Below are positions 32,542 through 40,651 of a stretch of DNA of 45,950 bases, one piece after another. Under the pieces are notes generated by a model, which saw nothing but the letters and a program-made list of their open reading frames with translations, had not been told where the DNA came from and ran no database searches. The stretch's first letter is position 1; each line of letters begins with the position of its first letter. The DNA is from Prevotella sp. (GTDB taxonomy: Bacteria; Bacteroidota; Bacteroidia; Bacteroidales; Bacteroidaceae): assembly GCA_017545045.1 (NCBI GenBank), contig JAFYDA010000112.1:1-45950 (forward strand), given 5' to 3'. The translations under genes and the position numbers were made by a program.

Positions 32542-33714
32542 TTTCTTTTCCTTTTTATATTTAGGGTTTGTTTTGTCGGGTTGTTTCCGATGCAGCCATT
32601 TTGTCCACATCCATAGCCTGTCGGCCAGTGTGAGCAGCGTCAGTGGCAGTACGAACCACATGAGCAGCGCGGCAATGCGCTTTGCTACATTATCATCGGG
32701 CAAGTGGCCTATTTCCAGCTGCTCCAGCTGCATGACCGTCTCTGACTCTTGCAGCGACGGCAGGTCGTTGTGGCTCCACTTGCGAATGACGGTTCCGTCC
32801 TTTAACAGGAGCAAGCCGGGGTTGGACCGGATGATTGTCTTCAGAACAGTGCCGTCAGTTTGACAGAACGGGTATTCGGCTCCCGTCAACTCGCGCCATC
32901 GGTCCACGTTCGCTGGCGTGCTGGCTGTCAGGCAGTAGAACTGATAGTCGTGCTCGTTGGCATACTCGTAAAGCTCGTTGATAAGGTCGAGCCTAGAGTC
33001 GTCGGCCTGCTCCAGGTATGGCGATACCAGTATGAAGACGTAACCAGTGTCAGTCAACAGTGCCTCGGTGACGTCTTCGCCGTCGTCGGCGCGTTCTGCA
33101 AAGAAGTCGGCATAGGGCAGGTCTTCGCCGTTCATTGTCCGCTGCCACTGCTGGCGTAGGTCGACTCCGACATGGTAGGGCCTGAAGTCGAACAGCGGCA
33201 GATAATAGAGACTCCATGTTGCCACGCCCAGGACGAACAGCACCGAGTAGTTGATGACGATCCATTGGTTTGTCCGGCTGACGAAGCGGAACATCTCCTT
33301 GGGCCACAGCGCCACAATGACAGCACAACTGAGGAGCGCCACATTCTTCCAGAAAGTCTGCCAGTTGGTGAGCACAACGGCATCGCCGAAGCAGCCGCAG
33401 TCGCTGATGGGATTGGTCAGGGCCAACCACAATGTCAGCGGCGTCATTACTGCCATCATCAGTAAAATGCATCTCGATGTCAGCCGCCGCTGAATCGCAA
33501 ACAGCAGGAAGACGCCTAAGCAGAACTCCGCTGCCGAGAGAAGAACCGACGCTCCGAGGATTGTCCAGTCGGGCAGTGTGCCCCACTGCAGTGCCTCTAA
33601 GTAGTCGTTTATCTTATACTGTGTGCCCAGAGGGTCTACGGCCTTGACAAATCCTGAGAGGATAAATGTGATGGCCAGTATTATCCGGGCTATGTTTACA
33701 ACTGCTTTCTTCAC
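31780..33714 (-). CDS. Fusion of BT_3928-type DoxX membrane protein with triosephosphate isomerase
   Basis: One uninterrupted 644-codon frame. The first 390 residues are a BT_3928-like protein: four or five hydrophobic segments of DoxX type ([40 protein letters not shown]), a thioredoxin-like periplasmic part, and a last membrane segment ([14 protein letters not shown]) with a basic tail. From residue 392 ([15 protein letters not shown]) a complete 253-residue triosephosphate isomerase follows, with catalytic lysine in GNWKMN, histidine in ILGHSERR and glutamate in [11 protein letters not shown]. In other Bacteroidales these are adjacent separate genes. Here no stop separates them. The start is GTG at 33714, overlapping the DUF1599 stop by 4 bases. 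Internal initiation at 32541 could also make free enzyme. Confidence 0.85.
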   Translation of the reverse strand: MKKAVVNIARIILAITFILSGFVKAVDPLGTQYKINDYLEALQWGTLPDWTILGASVLLSAAEFCLGVFLLFAIQRRLTSRCILLMMAVMTPLTLWLALTNPISDCGCFGDAVVLTNWQTFWKNVALLSCAVIVALWPKEMFRFVSRTNQWIVINYSVLFVLGVATWSLYYLPLFDFRPYHVGVDLRQQWQRTMNGEDLPYADFFAERADDGEDVTEALLTDTGYVFILVSPYLEQADDSRLDLINELYEYANEHDYQFYCLTASTPANVDRWRELTGAEYPFCQTDGTVLKTIIRSNPGLLLLKDGTVIRKWSHNDLPSLQESETVMQLEQLEIGHLPDDNVAKRIAALLMWFVLPLTLLTLADRLWMWTKWLHRKQPDKTNPKYKKEKKMRKKIVAGNWKMNMNLQDGIALAKELNETLKADKPNCGVVICTPFIHLASIAAFLDQDIIGLGAENCADKEKGAFTGEVSAEMVKSTGAQYVILGHSERREYYKETPEILKEKVLLAQKNGLKVIFCIGESLDEREAGKQNEVVKAELEGSVFNLSEEDFRKIVIAYEPIWAIGTGKTATAEQAEEIHAYIRSIIAEKYGQAVADDTTILYGGSCKASNAPELFAKPDIDGGLIGGASLKAADFKGIIDAWKM

Positions 33715-34256
33715 TTCTTCATCTTGATGAGTCCGAAGACCGCATAGTTGATGATGTCCATGTAGTTGGCATCAATGCCTTCCGATACCAGCGTCGCGCC
33801 TTCCAGATTCTCTATTTCCTTGATACGCTCTATCTTGGTCAGGATAAGGTCTGTGTATGAACTTACACGCATGTCGCGCCACGCCTCGTCGTAGTCGTGG
33901 TTCTTGCGCTTCATCAGTTCCAAGGCTTCATGGGCGTACTTGTCATAGAGCACCATCGCCTCGTCGCTGCCCATGTCCACCGTGTCGGAATAGCCTCGCT
34001 CAATCTGTATCAGTCCGACGATGCCGTAGTTGATGAGCGCGATGAACTCAGGCCTGATGCCTTCGTCCACCAGACTCTCTTTCTTCACTTCCAGCGAACG
34101 GATGCGCTTGGCCTTGATGAACAGCTGGTCGGTGAGAGCCGTTGGTCTGAGAATGCGCCATGATGCCCGATAGTCGTGCAACTTTTTCTCGAAAAGAGCC
34201 CGACATTCGGCTATGGCCTGTTCAAATTCAGCGTTGGTTTGTTCAAACTTGTCCAT
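33711..34256 (-). CDS. DUF1599 family protein
   Basis: A 181-residue cytoplasmic protein made of two similar halves, each with 'H/NDYxxxWRxMR' and 'INYxxxGLI' motifs ([20 protein letters not shown] and [33 protein letters not shown] and [13 protein letters not shown]). This internal duplication is typical of DUF1599, a mostly Bacteroidota family of unknown function that resembles nucleotide-pyrophosphatase-type helical folds. The start at 34256 ([11 protein letters not shown]) follows a TAACTTTG promoter box. It is the first gene of the operon running to cdsA; its stop overlaps the GTG start of the DoxX-TIM gene. Confidence 0.85.
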   Translation of the reverse strand: MDKFEQTNAEFEQAIAECRALFEKKLHDYRASWRILRPTALTDQLFIKAKRIRSLEVKKESLVDEGIRPEFIALINYGIVGLIQIERGYSDTVDMGSDEAMVLYDKYAHEALELMKRKNHDYDEAWRDMRVSSYTDLILTKIERIKEIENLEGATLVSEGIDANYMDIINYAVFGLIKMKK

Positions 34257-34265
34257 ATTCGGGTG

Positions 34266-34273
34266 CAAAGTTA
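34266..34273 (-). promoter_or_regulatory. Promoter -7 box for the DUF1599-cdsA operon
   Basis: TAACTTTG on the minus strand fits TAnnTTTG, 9 bases before the DUF1599 ATG; the mRNA leader would be almost absent. The upstream box is not clear. The DNA at 34278-34332 is the 'gtgaagagtgaa' filler repeat and its inverse. Confidence 0.4.
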
Positions 34274-34315
34274 CAAAATAAAGTGAAAAGTGAAGAGCGA
34301 AAATTAAAAAAAATT

Positions 34316-34687
34316 TCACTCTTCACTTTCTTCTTGCATTTCTTTCTGTTTTTGGTGAATGTAGCGTATCTTGGCACAGAGCACTTCGAAGCGTGTCTGC
34401 AGCGAGTCACGAAGCACACGTGTCTTCGTCAGCCGTGTCAGCTCTTCAGGTGTAGCCCGTAATGCCTGCTTGTCCTGCTCTACTTGTATCTTCTGCTGCT
34501 CGTAGTCTCTTTTCACGGCTTCAAGTGTACTGTCAATGACAGCCAGTTCCTCCTGCGACCGCTTCAGCTCAACTTCCTGTTTCTGTCGCAAGGCGGCCTT
34601 GCGTGCCTCAATGGTCTTTTTCATTGAAGAGTCACCGCAGGCTATCAGTGCTACGGCCGACATCATAAGGATTGCTTTTCTGATCAT
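34316..34687 (-). CDS. Small coiled-coil lipoprotein
   Basis: A 123-residue lipoprotein: MIRKAILMMSAVALIACGDS gives a lipobox ending at cysteine. The rest is a charged, almost continuous coiled coil (KTIEARKAALRQKQEVELKR, ELAVIDSTLEAVKRDYEQQK). No enzyme motif. It is likely tethered to the outer or inner membrane facing the periplasm. The start at 34687 lies just after a good promoter (34696-34727). The last bases sit in the 'actcttcactttc' repeat, which also forms part of the gap before DUF1599. Confidence 0.65.
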   Translation of the reverse strand: MIRKAILMMSAVALIACGDSSMKKTIEARKAALRQKQEVELKRSQEELAVIDSTLEAVKRDYEQQKIQVEQDKQALRATPEELTRLTKTRVLRDSLQTRFEVLCAKIRYIHQKQKEMQEESEE

Positions 34688-34695
34688 AACAGCTG

Positions 34696-34727
34696 CAAAG
34701 TTAGCTTTTTTTTTCAAAATAGCCAAC
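34696..34727 (-). promoter_or_regulatory. Bacteroidota-type promoter for the coiled-coil lipoprotein
   Basis: On the minus strand GTTG (34724-34727), 20 bases, then TAACTTTG (34696-34703) match the consensus spacing. The start codon is 8 bases beyond the -7 box. Confidence 0.5.
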
Positions 34728-34743
34728 AATTCAGTTCAAATCC

Positions 34744-34774
34744 TTGCGTAATTATGCATTTTTTTGTATCTTTG
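34744..34774 (+). promoter_or_regulatory. Bacteroidota-type promoter for the nucleotidyltransferase gene
   Basis: TTG (34744-34746), 20 bases, then TATCTTTG (34767-34774), 29 bases before the ATG at 34804. It diverges from the promoter at 34696-34727. Confidence 0.6.
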
Positions 34775-34803
34775 CTGTTCAAATTCGAACAAATGACAGG
34801 TTT

Positions 34804-36309
34804 ATGAAATTATATTCTGACGAAGAATTAGCAGATATATTAAATAAGGAGATATTCCATCAGATAGGTGACGTCAGCGACCGCCTTGGCGTAGAGTGCT
34901 ATGTCGTGGGTGGATATGTGCGTGACATTTTCCTGGAACGCCCCAGCAACGATATCGATGTAGTCGTTGTGGGCAGCGGCATTGAAGTGGCGAAGGAACT
35001 GAAGCACATGCTGGGGCGCAAAGCCCATCTTTCTGTTTTTAAGAATTTCGGCACCGCCCAAGTGAAAATCAGTGAAAAGCGAGGTGGAAGTTGTGAAGAA
35101 ATAGAGGTGGAATTCGTGGGAGCCAGGAAAGAAAGCTACAGCCATGACTCACGCAAGCCCATTGTCGAGGACGGCACCTTGGAGGACGATCAGAACCGCC
35201 GCGACTTCACCATCAACGCCATGGCTATCTGTCTGAACAAGGGCCGTTTTGGCGAGCTCGTCGACCCTTTCAATGGATTGGCCGACCTTGAAGACGGCAT
35301 CATTGCCACGCCCTTGGAGCCCGACATCACGTTCAGTGACGACCCGTTGCGCATGATGCGTTGTATTCGCTTTGCCACGCAATTGAACTTCCGTATAGAG
35401 GACGCCACCTTCGAGGCATTGGAGCGCATGGCCGACCGCATCAAGATTGTCAGCGGCGAACGCATTGAGGTGGAGCTCAACAAGATTATCATGTCCCAGC
35501 ATCCCAGTAAGGGCTTTGTCGACTTACAGCGTTCCGGGCTGCTGAACATCATCCTGCCCGAGCTTGCGGCCCTCGATATTGTAGAGCAGAAGAACGGCCG
35601 GGCACACAAGAATAATTTCTATCACACGCTGGAAGTGCTTGAAAATGTAGTCAATGCACAATTGACAACGCCCGAAGAACACGACAGCAATAATTGTGCA
35701 TTGTGCAATGAGCATTGTGCATTATACTTGCGCTGGGCAGCTCTGCTTCACGACATTGGAAAGACCAAATCCAAACGCTGGGAGCCTGCCGTGGGATGGA
35801 CTTTCCATAACCATAATTTTATAGGGGCGAAACAAGTGCCGGTCATTTTCCGGCGGCTTAAACTGCCGATGGGGGCTGAGATGAAATACGTGCAGAAACT
35901 CGTGGATCTGCACATGCGACCGCAGGCCATTGCCGACAGCGAGGTCACCGATTCTGCCGTACGCCGTTTGCTCAACGATGCCGGCGACGATATTGACGAC
36001 CTGATGACCCTCTGTGAGGCGGATATTACTTCGAAGAACGAAGTGAAGAAGAAAATTTTCCTTGAAAACTTTCGCATGGTGCGTGAGAAACTTGCCGACC
36101 TCAAGGTAAAGGACTATAAGCGCCTGCTGCAGCCTGTTATTGACGGCAATGAAATCATGGAAATGTTCCATCTGAAGCCCAGCCGTGAGGTAGGCACGCT
36201 GAAACAGTACTTGAAGGATGCCGTCCTCGATAACCGTGTGGCTAACGAACGTGAACCCCTCATGCAGCTGTTGATGGAAAAGGCTCGGCAAATGAAACTG
36301 GTTCAGTAG
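34804..36309 (+). CDS. CCA-adding enzyme / poly(A) polymerase family nucleotidyltransferase with HD domain
   Basis: A 501-residue class II nucleotidyltransferase that most likely repairs or adds CCA to tRNA 3' ends, important because many Bacteroidota tRNA genes lack encoded CCA. The head domain has CYVVGGYVRDIFLERPSNDI and the DVVVVG acidic pair. RRDFTINAMA and DPFNGLADLEDG follow, then DDPLRMMRCIRFATQL (nucleotide-selecting region). An HD domain lies after residue 310 (LRWAALLHDIGKTKSKRW). Before the HD domain an extra segment, about residues 283-307 (NAQLTTPEEHDSNNCALCNE), is encoded by an interspersed 'aattgtgcattgtgca' repeat and looks inserted. Start at 34804; the longer frame crosses the promoter. 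Confidence 0.9.
   Translation: MKLYSDEELADILNKEIFHQIGDVSDRLGVECYVVGGYVRDIFLERPSNDIDVVVVGSGIEVAKELKHMLGRKAHLSVFKNFGTAQVKISEKRGGSCEEIEVEFVGARKESYSHDSRKPIVEDGTLEDDQNRRDFTINAMAICLNKGRFGELVDPFNGLADLEDGIIATPLEPDITFSDDPLRMMRCIRFATQLNFRIEDATFEALERMADRIKIVSGERIEVELNKIIMSQHPSKGFVDLQRSGLLNIILPELAALDIVEQKNGRAHKNNFYHTLEVLENVVNAQLTTPEEHDSNNCALCNEHCALYLRWAALLHDIGKTKSKRWEPAVGWTFHNHNFIGAKQVPVIFRRLKLPMGAEMKYVQKLVDLHMRPQAIADSEVTDSAVRRLLNDAGDDIDDLMTLCEADITSKNEVKKKIFLENFRMVREKLADLKVKDYKRLLQPVIDGNEIMEMFHLKPSREVGTLKQYLKDAVLDNRVANEREPLMQLLMEKARQMKLVQ
35653..35726. repeat. AATTGTGCATTG-type repeat pair within the nucleotidyltransferase gene
   Basis: AATGCACAATTGACAA (35653-35668) and, 25 bases on, AATTGTGCATTGTGCA with GCATTGTGCATTAT form inverted copies of a repeat also seen between parA and surE (GTGAATTGTGCA twice). 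Its length keeps the reading frame open. Confidence 0.55.
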
Positions 36310-36331
36310 CATTAGATAACGATGATTGACT

Positions 36332-39300
36332 ATGAACGAAAGTAACAACATACCACAGGAAATGCAACGCGCAGGCGAGTCACAAGACTCGGGAATGTGG
36401 AACAAATTCTATCTGAAGGACGTGTCGTTCGTCAACTTGATGACGAAACGCATCTTCAACGTGCTCATTGTGGCTAATCCCTATGACGCCTTCATGCTGG
36501 AGGACGACGGGCGTATTGATGAGAAAATCTTTGACGAGTACATGGAGCTTGGCATGCGCTATCCGCCGTCGTTCACGCAGGTGTCGACGATGGAAGAGGC
36601 CAATGCCGTACTGCATACAACGGACATCGACCTGGTGATTTGTATGCCTGGTAATGCCGACAACGACGCTTTTACCGTGGCTCGCGAAGTGAAGGCCGCC
36701 CACCCGTCGATTCCCTGTGTCGTGCTGACGCCCTTCTCTCATGGCATCACCAAGCGCATTGAGAACGAGGACATGTCGGTGTTCGACTACGTCTTCTGTT
36801 GGCTGGGTAACACCAACCTCATCATGTCGATTATCAAACTCTTGGAGGACAAGATGAACATCGAGCACGATATTCGCGAGGCCGGTGTTCAGATGATTCT
36901 GCTGGTGGAGGACAACATCCGCTTCTACTCCTCGGTGCTGCCCAATCTCTATAACTATATTCTTGCGCAGTCGAAGCGGTTCTCGACCGAGGCCCTGAAC
37001 CCCCACGCCGCCGCACAGCGCAAACGTGGCCGCCCGAAGGTGGTGCTGGCCACGAACTACGAGGAGGCCATGGCGCTCTACGAGAAGTATGCTGAGAACA
37101 CGCTCGGCGTCATCAGCGACACGCGTTTCCCGATGCACAGCACGCCGGGGCGTCTCTCGCACGTGGAGGAGGGTGACCCGGAGGCAGGTCTGAAACTGTT
37201 GCGCGAAATACGCAAGCGTGATGAGTACGTGCCGCTGATACTCGACTCGAAGGAGGCTGTTAATGCCGAGAAAGCCCGTGCTGAGGGATTCCACTTCATA
37301 GACAAGAACTCAACGAAGATGAACGTCGACCTGCACCACCTGATGGAGGAGCACATGGGCTTCGGCGACTTCATCTTCCGCGATCCTGTGACGAAGCGCG
37401 AGATAGCCCGCATATCGAGCCTCAAGGACCTGCAGGACAACATATTCAAGATTCCCGCCGACTCGCTGTCGTTCCACGTCATGCGCAACAACATGAGCCG
37501 CTGGCTGACGGCACGTGCCATCTTTCCCGTGTCGGCCTTCCTGAAGCACGTCACGTGGCACAAGCTGCAGGACATTGATGCCCACCGTCAGATCATCTTC
37601 GATGCTATCGTGCAGTATCGCCGCATGAAGAACATCGGCATCGTGGCCGTCTTCGACCGTCTGAAGTTCGACCGCTATGCCCATTTCGCCCGCATCGGCG
37701 AAGGCTCTCTTGGCGGCAAGGGACGTGGCCTCGCCTTCCTCGACCGCATCATCAAGCGACACCCCGAACTCAATCAGTTTGAAGGCGCAGAGGTGTCAAT
37801 CCCCAAGACCGTCGTGCTCTGTACCGACTTCTTCGACGAGTTCATGGAGCAGAACAATCTCTATCCCATCGCCCTCAGCGACGCACCCGACGAGGTCATC
37901 CTGCAGCACTTCCTGCGTGCACAACTGCCCGACTCGCTGATAGCCGACTTCTTCACATTCTTCGATGCCGTGAAGTCGCCCATTGCCGTGCGCTCGTCGT
38001 CGTTGCTCGAGGATAGTCACTACCAGCCCTTTGCCGGTATCTACTCTACATACATGATTCCTTATCTGGAAGACAAGTACGAGATGCTGCGCATGCTGGC
38101 CTGTGCTATCAAGGGCGTCTACGCCTCGGTCTACTATCGCGACTCCAAGGCCTATATGATAGCTACGCAGAACGTCATCGACCAAGAGAAGATGGCCGTC
38201 ATCCTGCAGGAGGTCGTGGGCCAGCAGCATGGCGACAGTTATTATCCCACGTTCTCGGGTGTGCTCCGTTCACTTAACTACTATCCCATCGGCGACGAGA
38301 CCGCCGAGGAGGGTATTGCCTCGTTGGCCTTGGGACTCGGCAAGTATATCGTCGACGGAGGCCAGACGCTGCGCGTATCGCCCTATCATCCTACGCAAGT
38401 GCTGCAGACCTCGGAGATGGAAACGGCCCTGCGCGATACGCAGACTCGCTTCTATGCCTTGGACATGAGCGCACCTCCCTCAAACTCCCCCCATGCTTGG
38501 GGTGAGAATCAGAAGGGAGAGGTCGACGACGGCTTCAATATCAAGAAACTGCGTGTGAAGCAGGCTGACCAGGACGGTGCGCTGACTTATATCGCCTCGA
38601 CTTTCGATCCTGTGGATCAGGTCATCCGCGACGGTATCTACGAGGGCGGTCGCAAGGTTATCACTTTCTGCGGCGTGCTGCAGCAGGGCATCTTCCCACT
38701 ACCCGAGCTGTTGCAGATGGTTCAGAAATATGGCTCTGAGGAAATGCGCCGCCCTGTGGAAATTGAACTGGCTTGCAACCTGAATCCCCCCTCTTCCTAT
38801 CCCCAAAACGGGGAAAGTGCGAAGGGTGCTACGGGCGAGCTCTACCTGCTGCAGATACGTCCCATTGTTGACTCCAAGCAAGTGCTCGACGTCGACCTGC
38901 AGCAGATACCCGACGAGCAGTGCCTGCTGCGCTCCGACAATTCGCTGGGGCACGGCATTTCCGAGGACGTCTGCGACGTGGTCTACGTTAAGGCCGGCGA
39001 GGACTTTACGGCCGCCAACAATCCCACTATCGCCTCGCACATAGAGAAAATCAACCAGAAGTTCCTGGACGAAGGGAAAAGCTACGTCCTCGTGGGACCT
39101 GGCCGATGGGGCAGCAGCGACTACTGGCTCGGCATACCCGTGAAGTGGCCCCACATCTCGGCGGCTCGTGTCATTGTGGAGGCCGGTTTGAAGAACTATC
39201 ACGTCGACCCTTCGCAGGGTACGCACTTCTTCCAGAACCTCACGTCGTTCGGCGTTGGCTATTTCACCATCAACACCTATACTGGCGACGGCATCTTCCA

Positions 39301-39430
39301 GCAGTCGGTACTCGACCAGATGCCTGCTGTTGATGAGACAGATTATGTGCGCCACGTGCGCTTTGAGAAACCGTTGAAAATCATGATGGACGGCAAGAAG
39401 CAGACAGGCGTCGTGCTACTGCCGGAGTGA
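36332..39430 (+). CDS. PPDK-type ATP-grasp protein with two receiver-like domains
   Basis: A 1032-residue protein, often annotated as a PEP/pyruvate-binding or PEP synthase-like protein. Residues about 40-170 form a first, degenerate receiver-like domain. Residues 186-345 form a second one (QMILLVEDNIRFYSSVLPNL), with a candidate phospho-acceptor aspartate in VISDTRFP. The PPDK N-terminal ATP-grasp domain runs from about 459 (GSLGGKGRGLAFLDRI) through AVRSSSLLEDS to ELYLLQIRPI near 841. A C-terminal region (LVGPGRWGSSDYWLGIPVKW) has no mobile phosphohistidine domain and no PEP/pyruvate barrel, so it cannot be a complete PEP synthase. Two short insertions (711-735 and 817-834) match REP-like repeats. 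It may be a signalling phosphotransferase. The true start is the ATG at 36332. Confidence 0.85.
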   Translation: MNESNNIPQEMQRAGESQDSGMWNKFYLKDVSFVNLMTKRIFNVLIVANPYDAFMLEDDGRIDEKIFDEYMELGMRYPPSFTQVSTMEEANAVLHTTDIDLVICMPGNADNDAFTVAREVKAAHPSIPCVVLTPFSHGITKRIENEDMSVFDYVFCWLGNTNLIMSIIKLLEDKMNIEHDIREAGVQMILLVEDNIRFYSSVLPNLYNYILAQSKRFSTEALNPHAAAQRKRGRPKVVLATNYEEAMALYEKYAENTLGVISDTRFPMHSTPGRLSHVEEGDPEAGLKLLREIRKRDEYVPLILDSKEAVNAEKARAEGFHFIDKNSTKMNVDLHHLMEEHMGFGDFIFRDPVTKREIARISSLKDLQDNIFKIPADSLSFHVMRNNMSRWLTARAIFPVSAFLKHVTWHKLQDIDAHRQIIFDAIVQYRRMKNIGIVAVFDRLKFDRYAHFARIGEGSLGGKGRGLAFLDRIIKRHPELNQFEGAEVSIPKTVVLCTDFFDEFMEQNNLYPIALSDAPDEVILQHFLRAQLPDSLIADFFTFFDAVKSPIAVRSSSLLEDSHYQPFAGIYSTYMIPYLEDKYEMLRMLACAIKGVYASVYYRDSKAYMIATQNVIDQEKMAVILQEVVGQQHGDSYYPTFSGVLRSLNYYPIGDETAEEGIASLALGLGKYIVDGGQTLRVSPYHPTQVLQTSEMETALRDTQTRFYALDMSAPPSNSPHAWGENQKGEVDDGFNIKKLRVKQADQDGALTYIASTFDPVDQVIRDGIYEGGRKVITFCGVLQQGIFPLPELLQMVQKYGSEEMRRPVEIELACNLNPPSSYPQNGESAKGATGELYLLQIRPIVDSKQVLDVDLQQIPDEQCLLRSDNSLGHGISEDVCDVVYVKAGEDFTAANNPTIASHIEKINQKFLDEGKSYVLVGPGRWGSSDYWLGIPVKWPHISAARVIVEAGLKNYHVDPSQGTHFFQNLTSFGVGYFTINTYTGDGIFQQSVLDQMPAVDETDYVRHVRFEKPLKIMMDGKKQTGVVLLPE
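38472..38520. repeat. REP-like repeat inserted in the ATP-grasp gene, site 1
   Basis: CACCTCCCTCAAACTCCCCC, then CATGCTTGGGG and AGAAGGGAG, is a degenerate C-rich/G-rich palindrome of the kind frequent between Prevotella genes. In frame it encodes PPSNSPHAWGENQKGEVDD, which has no counterpart I recognise in the domain. Confidence 0.5.
38783..38832. repeat. REP-like repeat inserted in the ATP-grasp gene, site 2
   Basis: AATCCCCCCTCTTCCTATCC, then CCAAAACGGGG and GAAGGGTG, forms a CCCC/GGGG hairpin. It encodes NPPSSYPQNGESAKGATG between ELACNL and ELYLLQIRPI, two segments normally separated by only a few residues in PPDK-type domains. Confidence 0.55.
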
Positions 39431-39454
39431 CAACCGTAAAAAAATAAAGAACGT

Positions 39455-40633
39455 ATGAAAAGTACGCTGACGATGCTGACAGTCATGCTGCTGACAGGTA
39501 TGCAGACAATGGCAGAAAACTGGATGAAGCAACTGCCTGATGAGGCGTATGTTGCAATGGTGTCAATACCTGGCGCACACGATGCCGCAACAGGATGTGG
39601 TTGGGCCGACGGATGGGCCGACTTGGGCGATCAGCTGGCCCGTACGCAGGATTTGGATTTGTCGCAGATGTGGCAGCTGGGCGTGCGGGCCTTCGACTTG
39701 CGGCCTTGCGTCTACGAAGACTACATGAATATCAACCACGGCATGGTGCCTACGGCCATGACCTTTGAACGAGCCTTGCAGACGTTGTGTGACTCATTGC
39801 GGGCCAACCCGTCGGAATTCATCGTCGTCCACTTGTTGCACGAGCAGGATGGCGACCAGGTTTCCGACGTCTATAATGCACGCATCCAGCAGCTGTTAAG
39901 AAAAGATGACTTGAAGGATTTCCTCGTTGACTTCAGGGCCGACTTGAAAGTGGGTGACATGCGCGGCAGAATGCTGGTTCTCAGCCGCGACAAGTATGCC
40001 GATGCCCCCGTCACGGGCGCTTTCTTTGACGGATGGACAGGCAATATTGACTGGGCAAAGCAGATAGCAGCCAGAATCATAGGGTCTGACAAGCAGGCGA
40101 CGAAGATGGTCGTGCAGGACTACTCCGATACTCACGAGTCGGGCGGCGTGTCCAAAAAAGTGCAGGCACTGAAGCGCTTGCTGGAGTTCTCTGCCAAGCA
40201 GAATCCCAAACGGGCAGAAGACATCCGCTGGTTCTTCAATTTTGCTTCCGCTTATTCGCTGGTGGAGTCGCTGTTCGGATTCGAAGTTTCGTCGAGCAAT
40301 GGCTATCGCGACAATGCCACCTACACCCACGGTGCCATCATCGATTTCCTAAACAAGAAGTCTGGGCCGGTGGGAGTCGTCCTCATGGACTTCGTGGGTG
40401 TCGATAAAAGTGGCGACTATGAGGTGCGAGGCAAAGAGGCGCTCGACCTGATAATCGCCAATAATTTCAAATACTTGGATAATACGTCGGGGCTTAAGAC
40501 ACCGCCGGCATCTGCCACTCATCATGCCTCCCAGCTGTTCACGCTTAATGGAACAGCTGTACGGTCGCCGGAGCGTCGTGGCCTGTATGTTGTGCGCGGG
40601 ATTGACGGCCAGGTCAGGAAAGTGCTCCGATAG
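39455..40633 (+). CDS. Secreted phosphatidylinositol-specific phospholipase C-like protein
   Basis: A 392-residue protein with a signal peptide (MLLTGMQTMAEN). The TIM-barrel PI-PLC X domain shows its two catalytic histidines in MVSIPGAHDAATG and YMNINHGMVP, spaced as in bacterial PI-PLC enzymes. LGVRAFDLRPCVYEDY supplies the active-site arginine-aspartate pair, and SEFIVVHLLHEQD the later acidic strand. The C-terminus (SQLFTLNGTAVRSPERRGLY) is the short form of the LxGxxV...GLYVV tail found on exported Prevotella proteins, so it is probably surface-exposed or secreted. It should cleave phosphatidylinositol or GPI-type lipids. It starts 24 bases after the ATP-grasp gene, probably in the same transcript. 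Confidence 0.88.
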   Translation: MKSTLTMLTVMLLTGMQTMAENWMKQLPDEAYVAMVSIPGAHDAATGCGWADGWADLGDQLARTQDLDLSQMWQLGVRAFDLRPCVYEDYMNINHGMVPTAMTFERALQTLCDSLRANPSEFIVVHLLHEQDGDQVSDVYNARIQQLLRKDDLKDFLVDFRADLKVGDMRGRMLVLSRDKYADAPVTGAFFDGWTGNIDWAKQIAARIIGSDKQATKMVVQDYSDTHESGGVSKKVQALKRLLEFSAKQNPKRAEDIRWFFNFASAYSLVESLFGFEVSSSNGYRDNATYTHGAIIDFLNKKSGPVGVVLMDFVGVDKSGDYEVRGKEALDLIIANNFKYLDNTSGLKTPPASATHHASQLFTLNGTAVRSPERRGLYVVRGIDGQVRKVLR

Positions 40634-40651
40634 GTGCTTGCGGGCTCGTGC

